A stretch of 64,000 nucleotides of DNA from Paracoccus aminophilus JCM 7686 (lineage in GTDB: Bacteria; Pseudomonadota; Alphaproteobacteria; Rhodobacterales; Rhodobacteraceae), in contig NC_022041.1 of the NCBI RefSeq assembly GCF_000444995.1, positions 2,082,001 through 2,146,000 on the forward strand. Direction: 5' to 3'. Positions 38,037 to 47,201 of the stretch are shown piece by piece (position 1 is the stretch's first letter; every line of letters begins with the position of its first letter). The notes beneath the pieces are model-generated. The model was not told where the DNA came from and ran no database searches. It was given only the letters and a program-made list of their open reading frames with translations. Position numbers and translations under genes: made by a program.

Positions 38037-39068
38037 ATGTCTGACACAGCCCCCTTTGCGCCCGAATCCGGGTCCCCCTCCTCCGTTCTGCCGACAGAGC
38101 GCCCCCGGCGCTATGTTTTCCTGTTGCTCGAACGCTTTACGATGATTTCCTTCGCCGCGGCGATCGAGCCTTTGCGGCTGGCAAACCAGCTGTCGCGCAA
38201 GACCCACTACAGCTGGAAATTGGTCGGCGAAGGCTTTCGTGACGGGCATGGGATTGCGCGTTGCTCGAATGGCACGGCGCTGGCGATCGACAGCGGGCTC
38301 GAGGAAGGCTCGCGCGAGGATACGATCCTCGTTTGCGGCGGGCTGCATGTCGCCCAGGCCACCACGCGCCCGATCCTCGCCTGGCTGCGCCGCGAGGCGC
38401 GGCGGGGCGCGCGGATCGGGGCGCTTTGCACCGGGACCTGGACATTGGCCGAGGCCGGGCTGCTTCATGGGCGGCGCGCGACGATCCATTGGGAAAACCA
38501 GGACGGTCTGGCCGAGAAATTCCCCGATATCGAAATGATCCGCTCGGTCTTTGTCGAGGATGGCAATATCCTGACGGCGGCGGGCGGCACGGCGGCCATC
38601 GACCTGATGCTGCGCCAGATCTCGCGCGATCAGGGCTCGGATCTGGCGGCGCGGGTCGCAGATCAAATGATCCACACCTCGATCCGGACCGAGGACGACC
38701 ATCAGCGCCTCTCGATCCCGACCCGGATCGGCGTGCGCCACCCCCGGCTCGCCACCATCGTCGCGCGGATGGAGGGCAATCTCGAGGATCCGATCAGCCC
38801 GGCCCAACTGGCCGCCGATGCCGGGATCTCGCCGCGCCAGCTCGAACGGCTGTTTGCGCGCTATCTTGGGCGTTCGCCCAAGCGCTATTACATGGAAATC
38901 CGGTTGGAACGCGCGCGCAATCTGCTGCTGCAAACCGATATGAGCGTCATCGAGATTGCGCTCGCCTGCGGCTTTGCCAGCGCCGCGCATTTCTCGAAAT
39001 GCTACCGCGCGAGCTATGGCACCACGCCCTATCGCCAGCGCGGCACCCAAGAGCCCGCCGCGCTTTAA
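38037..39068 (+). CDS. GlxA-family AraC-type regulator (GbdR/CdhR-like)
   Basis: A 343-residue transcription factor. The N-terminal DJ-1/PfpI-like amidotransferase domain (about 20-200; [59 protein letters not shown]) has a cysteine in the nucleophile-elbow region. The C-terminal AraC/XylS domain has two helix-turn-helices ([44 protein letters not shown], then [32 protein letters not shown]). The architecture and wording are those of GbdR, CdhR and ArgR, which respond to glycine betaine/dimethylglycine, carnitine and arginine. It is immediately upstream of a Liv-type transporter, which it may control. Confidence 0.85.
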   Translation: MSDTAPFAPESGSPSSVLPTERPRRYVFLLLERFTMISFAAAIEPLRLANQLSRKTHYSWKLVGEGFRDGHGIARCSNGTALAIDSGLEEGSREDTILVCGGLHVAQATTRPILAWLRREARRGARIGALCTGTWTLAEAGLLHGRRATIHWENQDGLAEKFPDIEMIRSVFVEDGNILTAAGGTAAIDLMLRQISRDQGSDLAARVADQMIHTSIRTEDDHQRLSIPTRIGVRHPRLATIVARMEGNLEDPISPAQLAADAGISPRQLERLFARYLGRSPKRYYMEIRLERARNLLLQTDMSVIEIALACGFASAAHFSKCYRASYGTTPYRQRGTQEPAAL

Positions 39069-39168
39069 GCCGTGAACGGAGCGGAACGTCACGCTTATCA
39101 GACTTTTCTTTTAGACGCACCGCTTATAGCCTGAACTCCGGATAACATTCCGAACAGGGAGTTCTGAA

Positions 39169-40353
39169 ATGAGAAAATTGCTTCTGGCGACGGCGGCCTG
39201 CATCATGGCTGCGGGTGTCGCCTCGGCCGAGGATGTCAAAATCGGCGTGTCCTTCGGCTTCACCGGGCCGCTGGAATCGATGTCGCCGAACATGCTGAAA
39301 TCGGTCGAAATGGCCGCGAAAGAGATCTCGGACAGCGGCAAGTTCCTCGACGGCTCGAAAATCTCGATCGTCAAGGCCGACAGCACCTGCACCGATGCGG
39401 CCGCAGCCGTCGCGGGCGTCGAGCGCCTTGTGACCTCGGATCACGTCAAGGGCATCGTCGGCGGCATGTGCTCGGGCGAAACCATTGCCTCGCTTGAGAA
39501 AGTCGGCGTGCCGAATGGCGTCGTGATGATCTCGCCTTCAGCGACCTCGCCCGCGCTCTCGACCATCGACAGCAAAGGCTATTTCTACCGCACCTCGCCG
39601 TCGGATGCGCGTCAGGGCGATGTCATGGCCGATATCACGCTGGAGCACGGCATCAAATCGGTCGCGGTGACCTATACCAACAACGACTACGGCAAGGGTC
39701 TCGCCGACAGCTTCGTCAAAGCCTATGAAGCCAAAGGCGGCAAGGTCACGATCAACACCGCTCATGACGACGGCAAAGCCGATTATTCGGCCGAAGTCGC
39801 GGCGCTGGCCGCAGCGGGCGGCGATGCGCTGGTCGTGGCAGGCTATGTCGATCAGGGCGGCTCGGGCATCGTGCAGGGCGCGCTCGACACCGGCGCCTTC
39901 AGCACCTTCGTCTTCCCCGATGGCATGATCTCGCAGGTTCTGGTCACCAAATTCGGCAAGAGCCTTGAAACGTCCTTCGGTCAAAACCCCTCCGCCGAAG
40001 GCGAAGGCCATGACAAATTCATGGAAATGGCCAAGGCTGATGGCTTTGACGGCAGCTCGGCTTTCGCGGGCGAGACCTATGATGCGACCGCGCTGATCGC
40101 TCTGGCGATGCAGGCGGCGAAATCCTCGGATCCGAAAGTCTACAAAGACAAGATCATGGATATCGCCAATGCGCCGGGCGAAAAGATCTATGCGGGTGAG
40201 CTCGCCAAAGGTCTGGAGCTGCTGGCCGAAGGCAAGGACATCGACTATGTCGGCGCGACCTCGGTCGAGCTGCTGCCCCCCGGTGAAACCGCTGGCGTCT
40301 ACCGCGAAGTAGACTTCAAGGGCGGCACCATGAATGTCGTCAAATACCGCTGA
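39169..40353 (+). CDS. livK: Branched-chain amino-acid type ABC transporter, substrate-binding protein
   Basis: A 394-residue periplasmic binding protein. The signal peptide is MRKLLLATAACIMAAGVASAE, with cleavage after ASA, about residue 20. The mature part has the LivJ/LivK fold: VKIGVSFGFTGPLESM, VKGIVGGMCSGETIASLEKV, VSYTNNDYGKG-like AVTYTNNDYGKGLADSFVKAYEAKGGKV. The ligand could be branched-chain or other amino acids, or short amides. GGGAG before the ATG is clear. It is followed by a hairpin terminator and then the other four transporter genes, the usual arrangement for making more binding protein than membrane components. Confidence 0.9.
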   Translation: MRKLLLATAACIMAAGVASAEDVKIGVSFGFTGPLESMSPNMLKSVEMAAKEISDSGKFLDGSKISIVKADSTCTDAAAAVAGVERLVTSDHVKGIVGGMCSGETIASLEKVGVPNGVVMISPSATSPALSTIDSKGYFYRTSPSDARQGDVMADITLEHGIKSVAVTYTNNDYGKGLADSFVKAYEAKGGKVTINTAHDDGKADYSAEVAALAAAGGDALVVAGYVDQGGSGIVQGALDTGAFSTFVFPDGMISQVLVTKFGKSLETSFGQNPSAEGEGHDKFMEMAKADGFDGSSAFAGETYDATALIALAMQAAKSSDPKVYKDKIMDIANAPGEKIYAGELAKGLELLAEGKDIDYVGATSVELLPPGETAGVYREVDFKGGTMNVVKYR

Positions 40354-40364
40354 TCAATGACAGG

Positions 40365-40391
40365 AAGGCCCGGCCAACGCCGGGCTTTCTT
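40365..40391 (+). terminator. Attenuating terminator between livK and livG
   Basis: GCCCGGC/GCCGGGC stem of seven pairs, extended by A-T and G-T pairs, with loop CAAC and a TTTCTT tail, 12 bases after the livK stop. It probably permits partial read-through into livGFHM. Confidence 0.8.
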
Positions 40392-40449
40392 ACATTAGAT
40401 CAACGGCCAACAATAAGATCTTGCGAAAAAGCAAGGACTGGGGAGCGTC

Positions 40450-41319
40450 ATGATCCAGGTCCATGACCTGCATAAGCACTTCGGTGGATTCCGCGCGGTG
40501 GACGGGGCCAGTCTCACGATCGAGACCGGCTCAATCACGGGGCTGATCGGCCCGAATGGCGCGGGAAAATCTACCCTTTTCAACGTAATCGCCGGAGTTC
40601 TTAAACCAACTTCCGGCAAAGTTCTCATGGATGGCGAAGACATCAGCGGCCTGCCGCCGCATGAGCTGTTTCACAAGGGGCTGCTGCGCACCTTCCAGCT
40701 GGCGCATGAGTTTTCCTCGATGACCGTGCGCGAGAACCTGATGATGGTCCCCGCCCAGCAAAGCGGCGAGACGCTGTGGAACACCTGGTTCCAGCGCGGC
40801 CGCATCCGCGCCGAAGAGCGTGCGATCCGCGAGAAAGCCGATGAGGTGCTGGACTTCCTGACCATCTCGCATGTCGCCGACGAAAAGGCAGGCAACCTAT
40901 CAGGCGGGCAGAAAAAGCTGCTCGAGCTTGGCCGCACCATGATGGTCGATGCCAAGATCGTCTTCCTCGACGAGGTCGGCGCGGGCGTGAACCGCACGCT
41001 TCTGGGCACGATCGGCGATGCGATCGTGCGGCTGAACCGCGAGCGCGGCTATACGTTCTGCGTGATCGAGCACGATATGGATTTCATCGGCCGCCTTTGC
41101 GACCCGGTCATCGTCATGGCCGAGGGCAAGGTGCTGGCCAAGGGCTCGGCCCAGAACATCATGGAGAATGAGGCGGTGATCGAGGCCTATCTCGGCACCG
41201 GGCTCAAAAACAAAGTCGCGGCAGAGATCGAGGCCGAGCGCGCTCAGGGCGGAGGCCATGGCGCCCAGCCCGGGCTCGGCAAAGGGACCGGCAACGGCCC
41301 GGCGGGGGTTCCGGCATGA
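40450..41319 (+). CDS. livG: ABC transporter ATPase, LivG type
   Basis: A 289-residue cytoplasmic ATPase of the branched-chain amino-acid transporter class. Walker A GPNGAGKSTLFNVI (about residue 36), signature LSGGQKKLLELGR, Walker B IVFLDEVGAGVN and the H-loop CVIEHDMDFIGRLCD are intact. The C-terminal 30 residues are an extra Gly/Ala/Pro-rich tail with AERAQGGGHGAQPGLGKG, not part of the ATPase fold. GGGGAG lies four bases before the ATG, and the stop overlaps livF (ATGA). Confidence 0.92.
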   Translation: MIQVHDLHKHFGGFRAVDGASLTIETGSITGLIGPNGAGKSTLFNVIAGVLKPTSGKVLMDGEDISGLPPHELFHKGLLRTFQLAHEFSSMTVRENLMMVPAQQSGETLWNTWFQRGRIRAEERAIREKADEVLDFLTISHVADEKAGNLSGGQKKLLELGRTMMVDAKIVFLDEVGAGVNRTLLGTIGDAIVRLNRERGYTFCVIEHDMDFIGRLCDPVIVMAEGKVLAKGSAQNIMENEAVIEAYLGTGLKNKVAAEIEAERAQGGGHGAQPGLGKGTGNGPAGVPA

Positions 41320-42026
41320 CCCAAGCCTATCTCTCGGCCAGCCAGATGCGTGGTGGCTATGGCAAGGCCGATATCCTCAACGATTGCACGATCACGGTCG
41401 AGCGCGGTCAGATCGCGGTCATCGTCGGCCCGAATGGCGCGGGGAAATCCACCGCGATGAAGGCGGTCTTCGGCATGCTGAACCTGCGCGAAGGCGCGGT
41501 GCTGCTCGATGGCGAGGACATCACCCGGCTCTCGCCGCAAGAGCGCGTGCGCAAGGGCATGGGCTTCGTGCCCCAGACCCATAACATTTTCCCCTCGATG
41601 ACCGTCGAGGAGAATCTCGAAATGGGCGCCTTCATCCGCGACGACGATTATCGCGAGACCATCGCGCAGGTCTATGAGCTCTTCCCCGCCGTCGCCGACA
41701 AGCGGCGCCAGAATGCGGGCGAGCTCTCGGGCGGGCAGCGCCAGCAGGTCGCGGTCGGACGCGCACTGATGACGCGGCCCTCGCTTCTGATGCTCGACGA
41801 GCCGACTGCGGGCGTCTCGCCCATCGTCATGGACGAGCTTTTCGACCGCATTATCGAGATCGCCCGCACCGGCATCTCGATCCTGATGGTCGAGCAGAAT
41901 GCCCGTCAGGCGCTTGAGATCGCCGATATCGGCTATGTGCTGGTGCAAGGCACCAATCGCTATACGGATACAGGCAAGGCGCTGATGGCCGATCCAGATG
42001 TCCGCCGGACCTTCCTCGGAGGATAA
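41316..42026 (+). CDS. livF: ABC transporter ATPase, LivF type
   Basis: A 236-residue second ATPase of the transporter. Walker A is GPNGAGKSTAMKAVFG, the signature ELSGGQRQQVAVGRAL, Walker B LLMLDEPTAGVSP and the H-loop region SILMVEQNARQALEIAD, which has the LivF-type VEQN sequence. It overlaps livG by four bases and livH follows three bases after its stop. Confidence 0.93.
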   Translation: MTQAYLSASQMRGGYGKADILNDCTITVERGQIAVIVGPNGAGKSTAMKAVFGMLNLREGAVLLDGEDITRLSPQERVRKGMGFVPQTHNIFPSMTVEENLEMGAFIRDDDYRETIAQVYELFPAVADKRRQNAGELSGGQRQQVAVGRALMTRPSLLMLDEPTAGVSPIVMDELFDRIIEIARTGISILMVEQNARQALEIADIGYVLVQGTNRYTDTGKALMADPDVRRTFLGG

Positions 42027-42029
42027 GAC

Positions 42030-43037
42030 ATGGACATTCTCAACGCCGGTGTCGCCCTGCTGAATTTCGTGGTCATTCCCGCCGCCGCCTACGGCGCGCA
42101 GCTTGCGCTCGGCGCGCTTGGGGTGACGCTGATCTATGGGATCCTGCGCTTTTCCAACTTCGCCCATGGCGACACCATGGCCTTTGGCACCGCGATTTGC
42201 ATCAAGGTGACGGCGGTTCTGGTCGCGCTTGGCATCTCGATCTATCCGCTGCCGGTGGCGCTTTTGGCCCTGCCCATCGCCATTGTCGCGACAGCCGCGC
42301 TGATGGTCGGCACTGACCGGCTGGTCTATCGCTTCTATCGCCGCAAGAAATCCGATCCGATCATCATGGTCATGGCCTCTGTCGGGGTGATGTTCGTGAT
42401 GAACGGGCTCACGCGCATGTTCATCGGCGTGGACGAGATCCGCTTCGATGACGGCGCGCGCTTTGTGATTGATGTCGCGAGCTTTCGCGCCGCGACCGGG
42501 CTGCAAGAGGGCCTGTCGCTGCGCACGAGCCAGCTCATCACGCTGGTCGTGACCGCGATTGCCTGCTGGTTGCTCTTCCGCTTCCTGAACCGCACCAAAG
42601 CGGGCAAGTCGATGCGTGCCTATTCCGACAACGAGGATCTCGCGCTTCTGTCCGGCATCGACCCCGAGCGCGTCGTGCGCCTGACCTGGATCATCGCGGC
42701 GGCTTTGGCCACCACGGCGGGCGTGCTCTACGGGCTTGATAAAAGCTTCAAGGCCTTCAATTACTTCCAGATCCTGCTGCCGATCTTTGCCGCCGCCATC
42801 GTCGGCGGGCTTGGCAATCCGGTCGGCGCGGTTGCGGGCGGCTTCATCGTCGCCTTTTCCGAGGTTGCGCTGACCTATCCCTGGAAAAAGGTCGCGGGCT
42901 ATCTGTTCCCAAGCTGGCAGCCCGACAGCCTGCTTCAGCTTCTGTCCACCGAATATAAATTCGCGGTGAGCTTCATCATTCTGATCGTGGTGCTGCTCTT
43001 CAGGCCAACCGGCCTCTTCCGCGGCAAATCTTTCTGA
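42030..43037 (+). CDS. livH: ABC transporter permease, LivH type
   Basis: A 335-residue inner-membrane permease with about eight hydrophobic segments. Typical are GALGVTLIYGILRFSNFAHGDTMAFG near the N terminus and the cytoplasmic coupling region TKAGKSMRAYSDNEDLALLSGIDPERVVRLTWIIAAALATTAGVL, followed by IVGGLGNPVGAVAGGFIVAFSE. An ideal GGAGG precedes the ATG. The protein is slightly longer than E. coli LivH (308 residues). Confidence 0.92.
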   Translation: MDILNAGVALLNFVVIPAAAYGAQLALGALGVTLIYGILRFSNFAHGDTMAFGTAICIKVTAVLVALGISIYPLPVALLALPIAIVATAALMVGTDRLVYRFYRRKKSDPIIMVMASVGVMFVMNGLTRMFIGVDEIRFDDGARFVIDVASFRAATGLQEGLSLRTSQLITLVVTAIACWLLFRFLNRTKAGKSMRAYSDNEDLALLSGIDPERVVRLTWIIAAALATTAGVLYGLDKSFKAFNYFQILLPIFAAAIVGGLGNPVGAVAGGFIVAFSEVALTYPWKKVAGYLFPSWQPDSLLQLLSTEYKFAVSFIILIVVLLFRPTGLFRGKSF

Positions 43038-43047
43038 GGGGGTGAGC

Positions 43048-44388
43048 ATGTCACAAACTCGTCAGGCCGATGCCTCGAGCCGCTGGCGCGCGCCGCTGGT
43101 CTTTCTGGTCATCCTCGTGCTCTTCGTGCTCGAAGGGACGACCCGCAATGCGCTGTTTTCAGGCAGCTGGAACACGGCGCTCGGCATCCTGAACATGGGG
43201 CTCATCTCGGCGGTGATGGCGCTTGGGGTGAATATGCAATGGGGCTATGCCGGGCTCTTTAACGCGGGTGTCGTCGGCTTCATCGCCATTGGCGGCGTGG
43301 CCCCGGTGCTGATCTCGACCAAGCCCGTCCCCGGCGCCTGGGCGGCTGGCGGCCCCGGGCTGATCCTCGCTTTCGCCATCGCGATTGCGACGATCTGGGC
43401 CGCGATGCTCGCCTGGAAACATCTCGGCCAACGCTGGCGCGGGCTTGCGGTGGCGGCGCTGCTGGTCGTGGGCTTTGTCCTCTATCGCCGCTTCTTTGAC
43501 CCGGCGGTGACCGCAATCGAGGCCAATAACTCGGCCTCGGCGGGCAATATCGGCGGGCTGGGCCTGCCGGTTCTGCTGTCCTGGCCGGTCGGCGCGCTCT
43601 TTGCCGCGATTGCCGCTTGGGCGGTGGGCAAGGTCGCGCTTGGCCTGCGCTCGGATTATCTGGCGATTGCGACGCTTGGCATCGGCGAGATCATCTCGGC
43701 GGTGATGCGCAATGAGGAATGGCTGGCGCGTGGGGTCAAGAACGTAAGCGGCATTCCCCGCCCCGTGCCCTATGAGGTCGATCTGCAGGCCGATCCCTCC
43801 TTCGTCGCCCGTGCCGCCGAATTCGGGCTGGACCCGACGACGGCTTCGGCGATCTGGGTGAAGCTGCTTTATGCGGGCCTCTTCACGGTGGTTCTGCTGC
43901 TCCTGATCCTCGCGGCCCAGCTGGCGCTGAACTCGCCTTGGGGCCGGATGATGCGCGCGATCCGTGACAATGAGACTGCGGCCGAAGCCATGGGCAAAAA
44001 CGTCACCCGCCGTCATTTGCAGATCTTCGTTATCGGCTCGGCGGTTATCGGCTTGGGCGGCGCGATGATGATCACGCAAGACGGGCTGATGAGCCCCGGC
44101 GGCTATGCGCCCTTGCGCTATACCTTCCTGATCTGGGTGATGGTGATCGTCGGCGGCTCTGGCAACAATTGGGGCGCGGTTCTGGGCGCGATCCTGATCT
44201 GGTTTCTCTGGGTCAAAGCCGAGGTCTGGGGTCCGGAGTTGATGGCCGGTTTCACCTCGCTGCTGCCCGAGGGCAATCTGAGCCAGACCCTGATGGAACG
44301 CGCGCCGCATATGCGCTTCATCGCCATGGGACTGGTGCTGCTGCTGGTCCTGCGCTTTGCCCCACGCGGGCTGGTGCCGGAGAAATAG
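43048..44388 (+). CDS. livM: ABC transporter permease, LivM type
   Basis: A 446-residue inner-membrane permease. The conserved LGVNMQWGYAGLFNAGVVGF motif, SDYLAIATLGIGEIISAVMRNEEWLARGVKNVSGIPRP, and coupling segment MMRAIRDNETAAEAMGKNVTRRHLQIFVIGSAVIGLGGAMM identify it. Between them is an extra hydrophobic insertion (about residues 90-165) including WRGLAVAALLVVGFVLYRRFF, larger than in the classical protein. The ATG at 43048 has GAGGGGG five bases upstream; an in-frame GTG lies two codons earlier. A hairpin element and terminator follow. Confidence 0.92.
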   Translation: MSQTRQADASSRWRAPLVFLVILVLFVLEGTTRNALFSGSWNTALGILNMGLISAVMALGVNMQWGYAGLFNAGVVGFIAIGGVAPVLISTKPVPGAWAAGGPGLILAFAIAIATIWAAMLAWKHLGQRWRGLAVAALLVVGFVLYRRFFDPAVTAIEANNSASAGNIGGLGLPVLLSWPVGALFAAIAAWAVGKVALGLRSDYLAIATLGIGEIISAVMRNEEWLARGVKNVSGIPRPVPYEVDLQADPSFVARAAEFGLDPTTASAIWVKLLYAGLFTVVLLLLILAAQLALNSPWGRMMRAIRDNETAAEAMGKNVTRRHLQIFVIGSAVIGLGGAMMITQDGLMSPGGYAPLRYTFLIWVMVIVGGSGNNWGAVLGAILIWFLWVKAEVWGPELMAGFTSLLPEGNLSQTLMERAPHMRFIAMGLVLLLVLRFAPRGLVPEK

Positions 44389-44413
44389 GGCGGATTTGAC
44401 GCGGGAGTTCGAC

Positions 44414-44465
44414 GCGGGGGCTCTGCCCCCGCACCCCCGGGATATTTCAGCATGAAAGACGAAGA
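44414..44465. repeat. Intergenic palindromic (REP-like) element
   Basis: A seven-pair hairpin GCGGGGG/CCCCCGC with loop CTCTG (44414-44432) is followed by CACCCCCGGGATATTTCAGCA and an A/G-rich tail. I recall this GGGGCTCTGCCCCCGCACCCCCGGGATATTT type of sequence as common between genes in Rhodobacteraceae genomes. Only one copy is seen in this window, so its repeat nature rests on memory. Confidence 0.5.
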
Positions 44466-44489
44466 AGGGGCCGCATCGGGCCCCTTTTT
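44465..44489. terminator. Terminator between livM and purN
   Basis: GGGGCC/GGCCCC stem with a 6-nt loop, AAG before and CTTTTT after. It lies between the converging livM and purN genes and overlaps the last base of purN's stop region. Confidence 0.8.
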
Positions 44490-45085
44490 CATTCTGCTTC
44501 GAGGTCGAGGCGAGAGAGATTGCCGTCGAGGACGCGGCGTAGGACCGCGGGGTAGAGCCGGTGTTCCTGCTTGAGAACGCGCGCGGCGAGGGTTTCGGCG
44601 GTGTCCTCTGGCTGGATCCGGACGCGGGCCTGACCGAGGATCGGCCCGGCGTCGAGTTCGGGCGTGACCAGATGGACGGAGGCGCCGGCCTCGGCATCGC
44701 CCGCGTCGAGGGCGCGTTGATGGGTATGAAGGCCCGGATACTTCGGCAAAAGCGAGGGGTGGATATTGAGCATCCTGCCCTCGAAGCGGCTGACAAAGCC
44801 CGGCGTCAGGATGCGCATAAAGCCCGCAAGGCACAGCAGATCGGGCTGGGCGGCATCAAGGCGCGCGAAAAGCGCCTCTTCGAAGGCCGCGCGGTCGCCG
44901 TTGAAGGGACGGTGATCGACGGCGAAGCTCGGGACGCCCAGGGCTTCGGCGCGCGCGAGCCCTGTCGCGGTCGGGTCGTTCGAGCCGACCAGAACGGCGC
45001 GGGCGGGATGGTCGCCCACCATGCTTTCGACGAGGCGGATCATGTTCGATCCGCCTCCCGAGATCAGGATGGCAATGCGTTTCAC
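44489..45085 (-). CDS. purN: Phosphoribosylglycinamide formyltransferase
   Basis: A 198-residue formyl-THF-dependent enzyme of purine synthesis. It opens [13 protein letters not shown] (the GAR-binding loop), contains [16 protein letters not shown], and has the catalytic Asn-His-Asp set in [22 protein letters not shown] and [17 protein letters not shown]. The start is a GTG at 45085 that overlaps the purM stop as GTGA; the open frame runs further up only as a shadow of purM. Confidence 0.94.
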   Translation of the reverse strand: MKRIAILISGGGSNMIRLVESMVGDHPARAVLVGSNDPTATGLARAEALGVPSFAVDHRPFNGDRAAFEEALFARLDAAQPDLLCLAGFMRILTPGFVSRFEGRMLNIHPSLLPKYPGLHTHQRALDAGDAEAGASVHLVTPELDAGPILGQARVRIQPEDTAETLAARVLKQEHRLYPAVLRRVLDGNLSRLDLEAE

Positions 45086-46128
45086 CGCAGGCGTCCAGAG
45101 TAGCGCACGCCCTCGCCCGGAACGACCGCGCCAAGACGCGCGGTGGTTTCGCCTGCGGCTTGCAGCAGCGTCTCGATCTCTGCGGCGCGGGTCGCCTCTA
45201 CCGCGAGGATCATGCCGATGCCGGAGTTGAAGGTCTTGAGCATCTCGGCCTCGGCGATATTGCCCGCCTCGGCCAGCCAATCGAAGACCGCAGGCAGGGT
45301 CCAGCTGTCGAGATCGACCTCGGCGCCGAGGCCCTTGGGCAGCACCCGCGGCAGGTTTTCGGTGATGCCGCCGCCGGTGATATGGGCAGCCGCGTGAACG
45401 CCGCCCGCGCGGATCGCTTCGAGCACCGGGCGGACGTAAAGCCGCGTCGGCGTGAGCAGCGCCTGTCCGAGCGTGCCGGGTGCGAAGGGCGCGGGATCTT
45501 TCCAGCCAAGCCCGGCCTTTTCGGCGACGCGGCGCACCAGCGAGAAGCCGTTCGAGTGGACGCCGTCCGAGAGAAGACCGATCAGCACATCGCCGTCGCG
45601 GACATCGCGCGGCAGCGCCGTGCCACGCTCGAGCGCGCCGACGGCAAAGCCCGCAAGGTCGAAATCGCCGGCGTGATACATGCCCGGCATCTCTGCCGTC
45701 TCACCGCCGATCAGTGCAGTGCCCGAGCGGCGGCAGCCCTCGGCGATGCCATTGATCACCCGCGCGGCCTCATCGACCGAGAGCTTGCCGGTCGCGAAAT
45801 AGTCGAGGAAGAAAAGCGGCTCGCCGCCCTGACAGACGAGATCGTTGACGCACATGGCAACAAGGTCGATGCCGACGCCGTCAAGCTCGCCCGTGTCGAT
45901 GGCGATGCGGAGCTTCGTGCCGACGCCATCGGTCGCAGCGACCAGCACCGGATCCTGATAGCCCGCAGCGCGCGGATCAAAGAGCGCGCCGAAACCGCCC
46001 AGGCCCTCCATCACGCCCGTGCGGCGGGTGGCCGCGGCGGCGGGTTTGATGCGCTCGACCAGCGCATTGCCTGCGTCAATATCGACCCCTGCTTCGGCAT
46101 AGGACATGCCGGTTTTGACTTCGCTCAT
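45082..46128 (-). CDS. purM: Phosphoribosylformylglycinamidine cyclo-ligase
   Basis: AIR synthetase, 348 residues. Its motifs are [16 protein letters not shown] at the N terminus, the ATP-binding [15 protein letters not shown], the metal-linked [31 protein letters not shown] and [18 protein letters not shown]. Two adjacent ATG codons are possible; the second (46128) has five bases to a GGGGG. It forms a two-gene operon with purN. The 193-base spacer up to the tRNA holds no further gene I can support. Confidence 0.95.
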   Translation of the reverse strand: MSEVKTGMSYAEAGVDIDAGNALVERIKPAAAATRRTGVMEGLGGFGALFDPRAAGYQDPVLVAATDGVGTKLRIAIDTGELDGVGIDLVAMCVNDLVCQGGEPLFFLDYFATGKLSVDEAARVINGIAEGCRRSGTALIGGETAEMPGMYHAGDFDLAGFAVGALERGTALPRDVRDGDVLIGLLSDGVHSNGFSLVRRVAEKAGLGWKDPAPFAPGTLGQALLTPTRLYVRPVLEAIRAGGVHAAAHITGGGITENLPRVLPKGLGAEVDLDSWTLPAVFDWLAEAGNIAEAEMLKTFNSGIGMILAVEATRAAEIETLLQAAGETTARLGAVVPGEGVRYSGRLR

Positions 46129-46321
46129 CATCGCCCCCTGATTTCGCCAGCGTCAGCTGATCCGATAGCGAAAGCCCCGCTCTGGCGCAATGGACCCGGC
46201 ACGAAAGGCACGGTTTTGACGGCATCATCGCCGGTTTCGCGCGGAATTGGCTTTTATGCGCCATCTTTGCTTGACCGCGGCGAAAGAACACGCACATAAC
46301 CTTATCGTGACCGAGATGCGG

Positions 46322-46397
46322 GGGCCTGTAGCTCAATGGTCAGAGCAGGGCGCTCATAACGCCTTGGTTGGGGGTTCAAGTCCCTCCGGGCCTACCA
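46322..46397 (+). tRNA. tRNA with CAT anticodon, probably tRNA-Ile2
   Basis: A 76-nt cloverleaf with encoded CCA. The anticodon stem GGGCG/CGCCT carries loop CTCATAA (anticodon CAT). The short D loop (AATGGTCA), the GAGCAGG before the anticodon arm and the CTTGG after it match tRNA-Ile2 (lysidine-modified k2CAU) of E. coli better than elongator tRNA-Met, which has one more D-loop base. Initiator tRNA is excluded because the anticodon stem lacks three G-C pairs. Automatic tools may call it tRNA-Met. Confidence 0.9.
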
Positions 46398-46637
46398 TCC
46401 CTCCTGCTTCATCACATGAATTCAATCCATTAAGCACAATATGTCCCAAGCGTGAACCGCTGATGGGCCAGCTTTTGCGCCGAAAGCGAATCGGCTGCTG
46501 CGACCGTCCATAGGACCCGTGAGCCGGTGCCGCTTGGTCGGCCTCATGTCGCGACCGGCAACAGCTTTGTCGCGCCGCAGGTCGGGCCCCGGCCAGAATA
46601 TTGCCAAAGATCCGGCCATCGCATACCAATCGCGCTT

Positions 46638-47201
46638 ATGGAGAAGAAGCAAAATCCCCCCGTGCTCCGGACGATCCTGCTGCGGCTGATGGCGACGGCG
46701 GGGGTGAGTGCTGCGGTCCTGCTCAGCTGGTGGTGGAAGATCGAAGATGCGCGGGCCCCCAAGGTGCTGCCGACGGCGGCGCTCAACCAGCCGGTCGATC
46801 TTGGGCGGAGCCTCTTCACGCCCCAGCGCGTGACGCTCGAACGCGGTGCGACGGATCAGATCATGCTGACGGCCGTGATCGAGAACGTCACCGGCGCGAG
46901 CCAATCTTCGGTTTTTGGCCTGCCCGCAAAGCCGCCTGAGCTGATCCTTGATGGCAAAGGTGTGCCGCCCGCCGAGATCATTTTGCTGCGCGATCACGCT
47001 CCGCTGGCGCAGATCGAACCAAGGATGCCCGAGGAAATTGCGCTGATCTGGCCGCTGCCCGCGGGACAGGTCCCAAGCGAGATCCGGTTTGGCTTTTCGA
47101 AAGAACGCTTCAAACTCAGGGACAATCTCTACGGCCAATCGAGTTGGCTTGGCGCCGCACCCACTGCCATCCTGACGGCGACTCCCGAGATCCTGCCATG
47201 A
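46638..47201 (+). CDS. Anchored protein A of unknown four-gene module
   Basis: A 187-residue protein with a basic N terminus, one membrane segment (about 12-33, ending SAAVLLSWWWK) and a likely periplasmic domain rich in beta strands (RVTLERGATDQIMLTAVIENVTGASQ, PAEIILLRDHAPLAQIEP, PLPAGQVPSEIRFGFSKERFKLRDNL). No family is recognised with certainty; the style recalls Ig-like DUF4352-type domains. The ribosome site is poor, and the frame is open 37 codons upstream. It overlaps gene B by four bases. The 240-base spacer between the tRNA and this gene is AT-richer around 46400-46450 and holds no other gene. Confidence 0.65.
   Translation: MEKKQNPPVLRTILLRLMATAGVSAAVLLSWWWKIEDARAPKVLPTAALNQPVDLGRSLFTPQRVTLERGATDQIMLTAVIENVTGASQSSVFGLPAKPPELILDGKGVPPAEIILLRDHAPLAQIEPRMPEEIALIWPLPAGQVPSEIRFGFSKERFKLRDNLYGQSSWLGAAPTAILTATPEILP

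Noticed and set aside
41244..43049. Minus-strand open frame of 601 codons opposite livF and livH
   Set aside because: Antisense of clear transporter genes; composition rich in Asp, His, Arg and Gln, with no family match.
46322..46397. tRNA as the integration site of an island carrying the 46638-49594 module
   Set aside because: No duplicate of the tRNA 3' end is visible downstream and there is no integrase, so an island is not supported.
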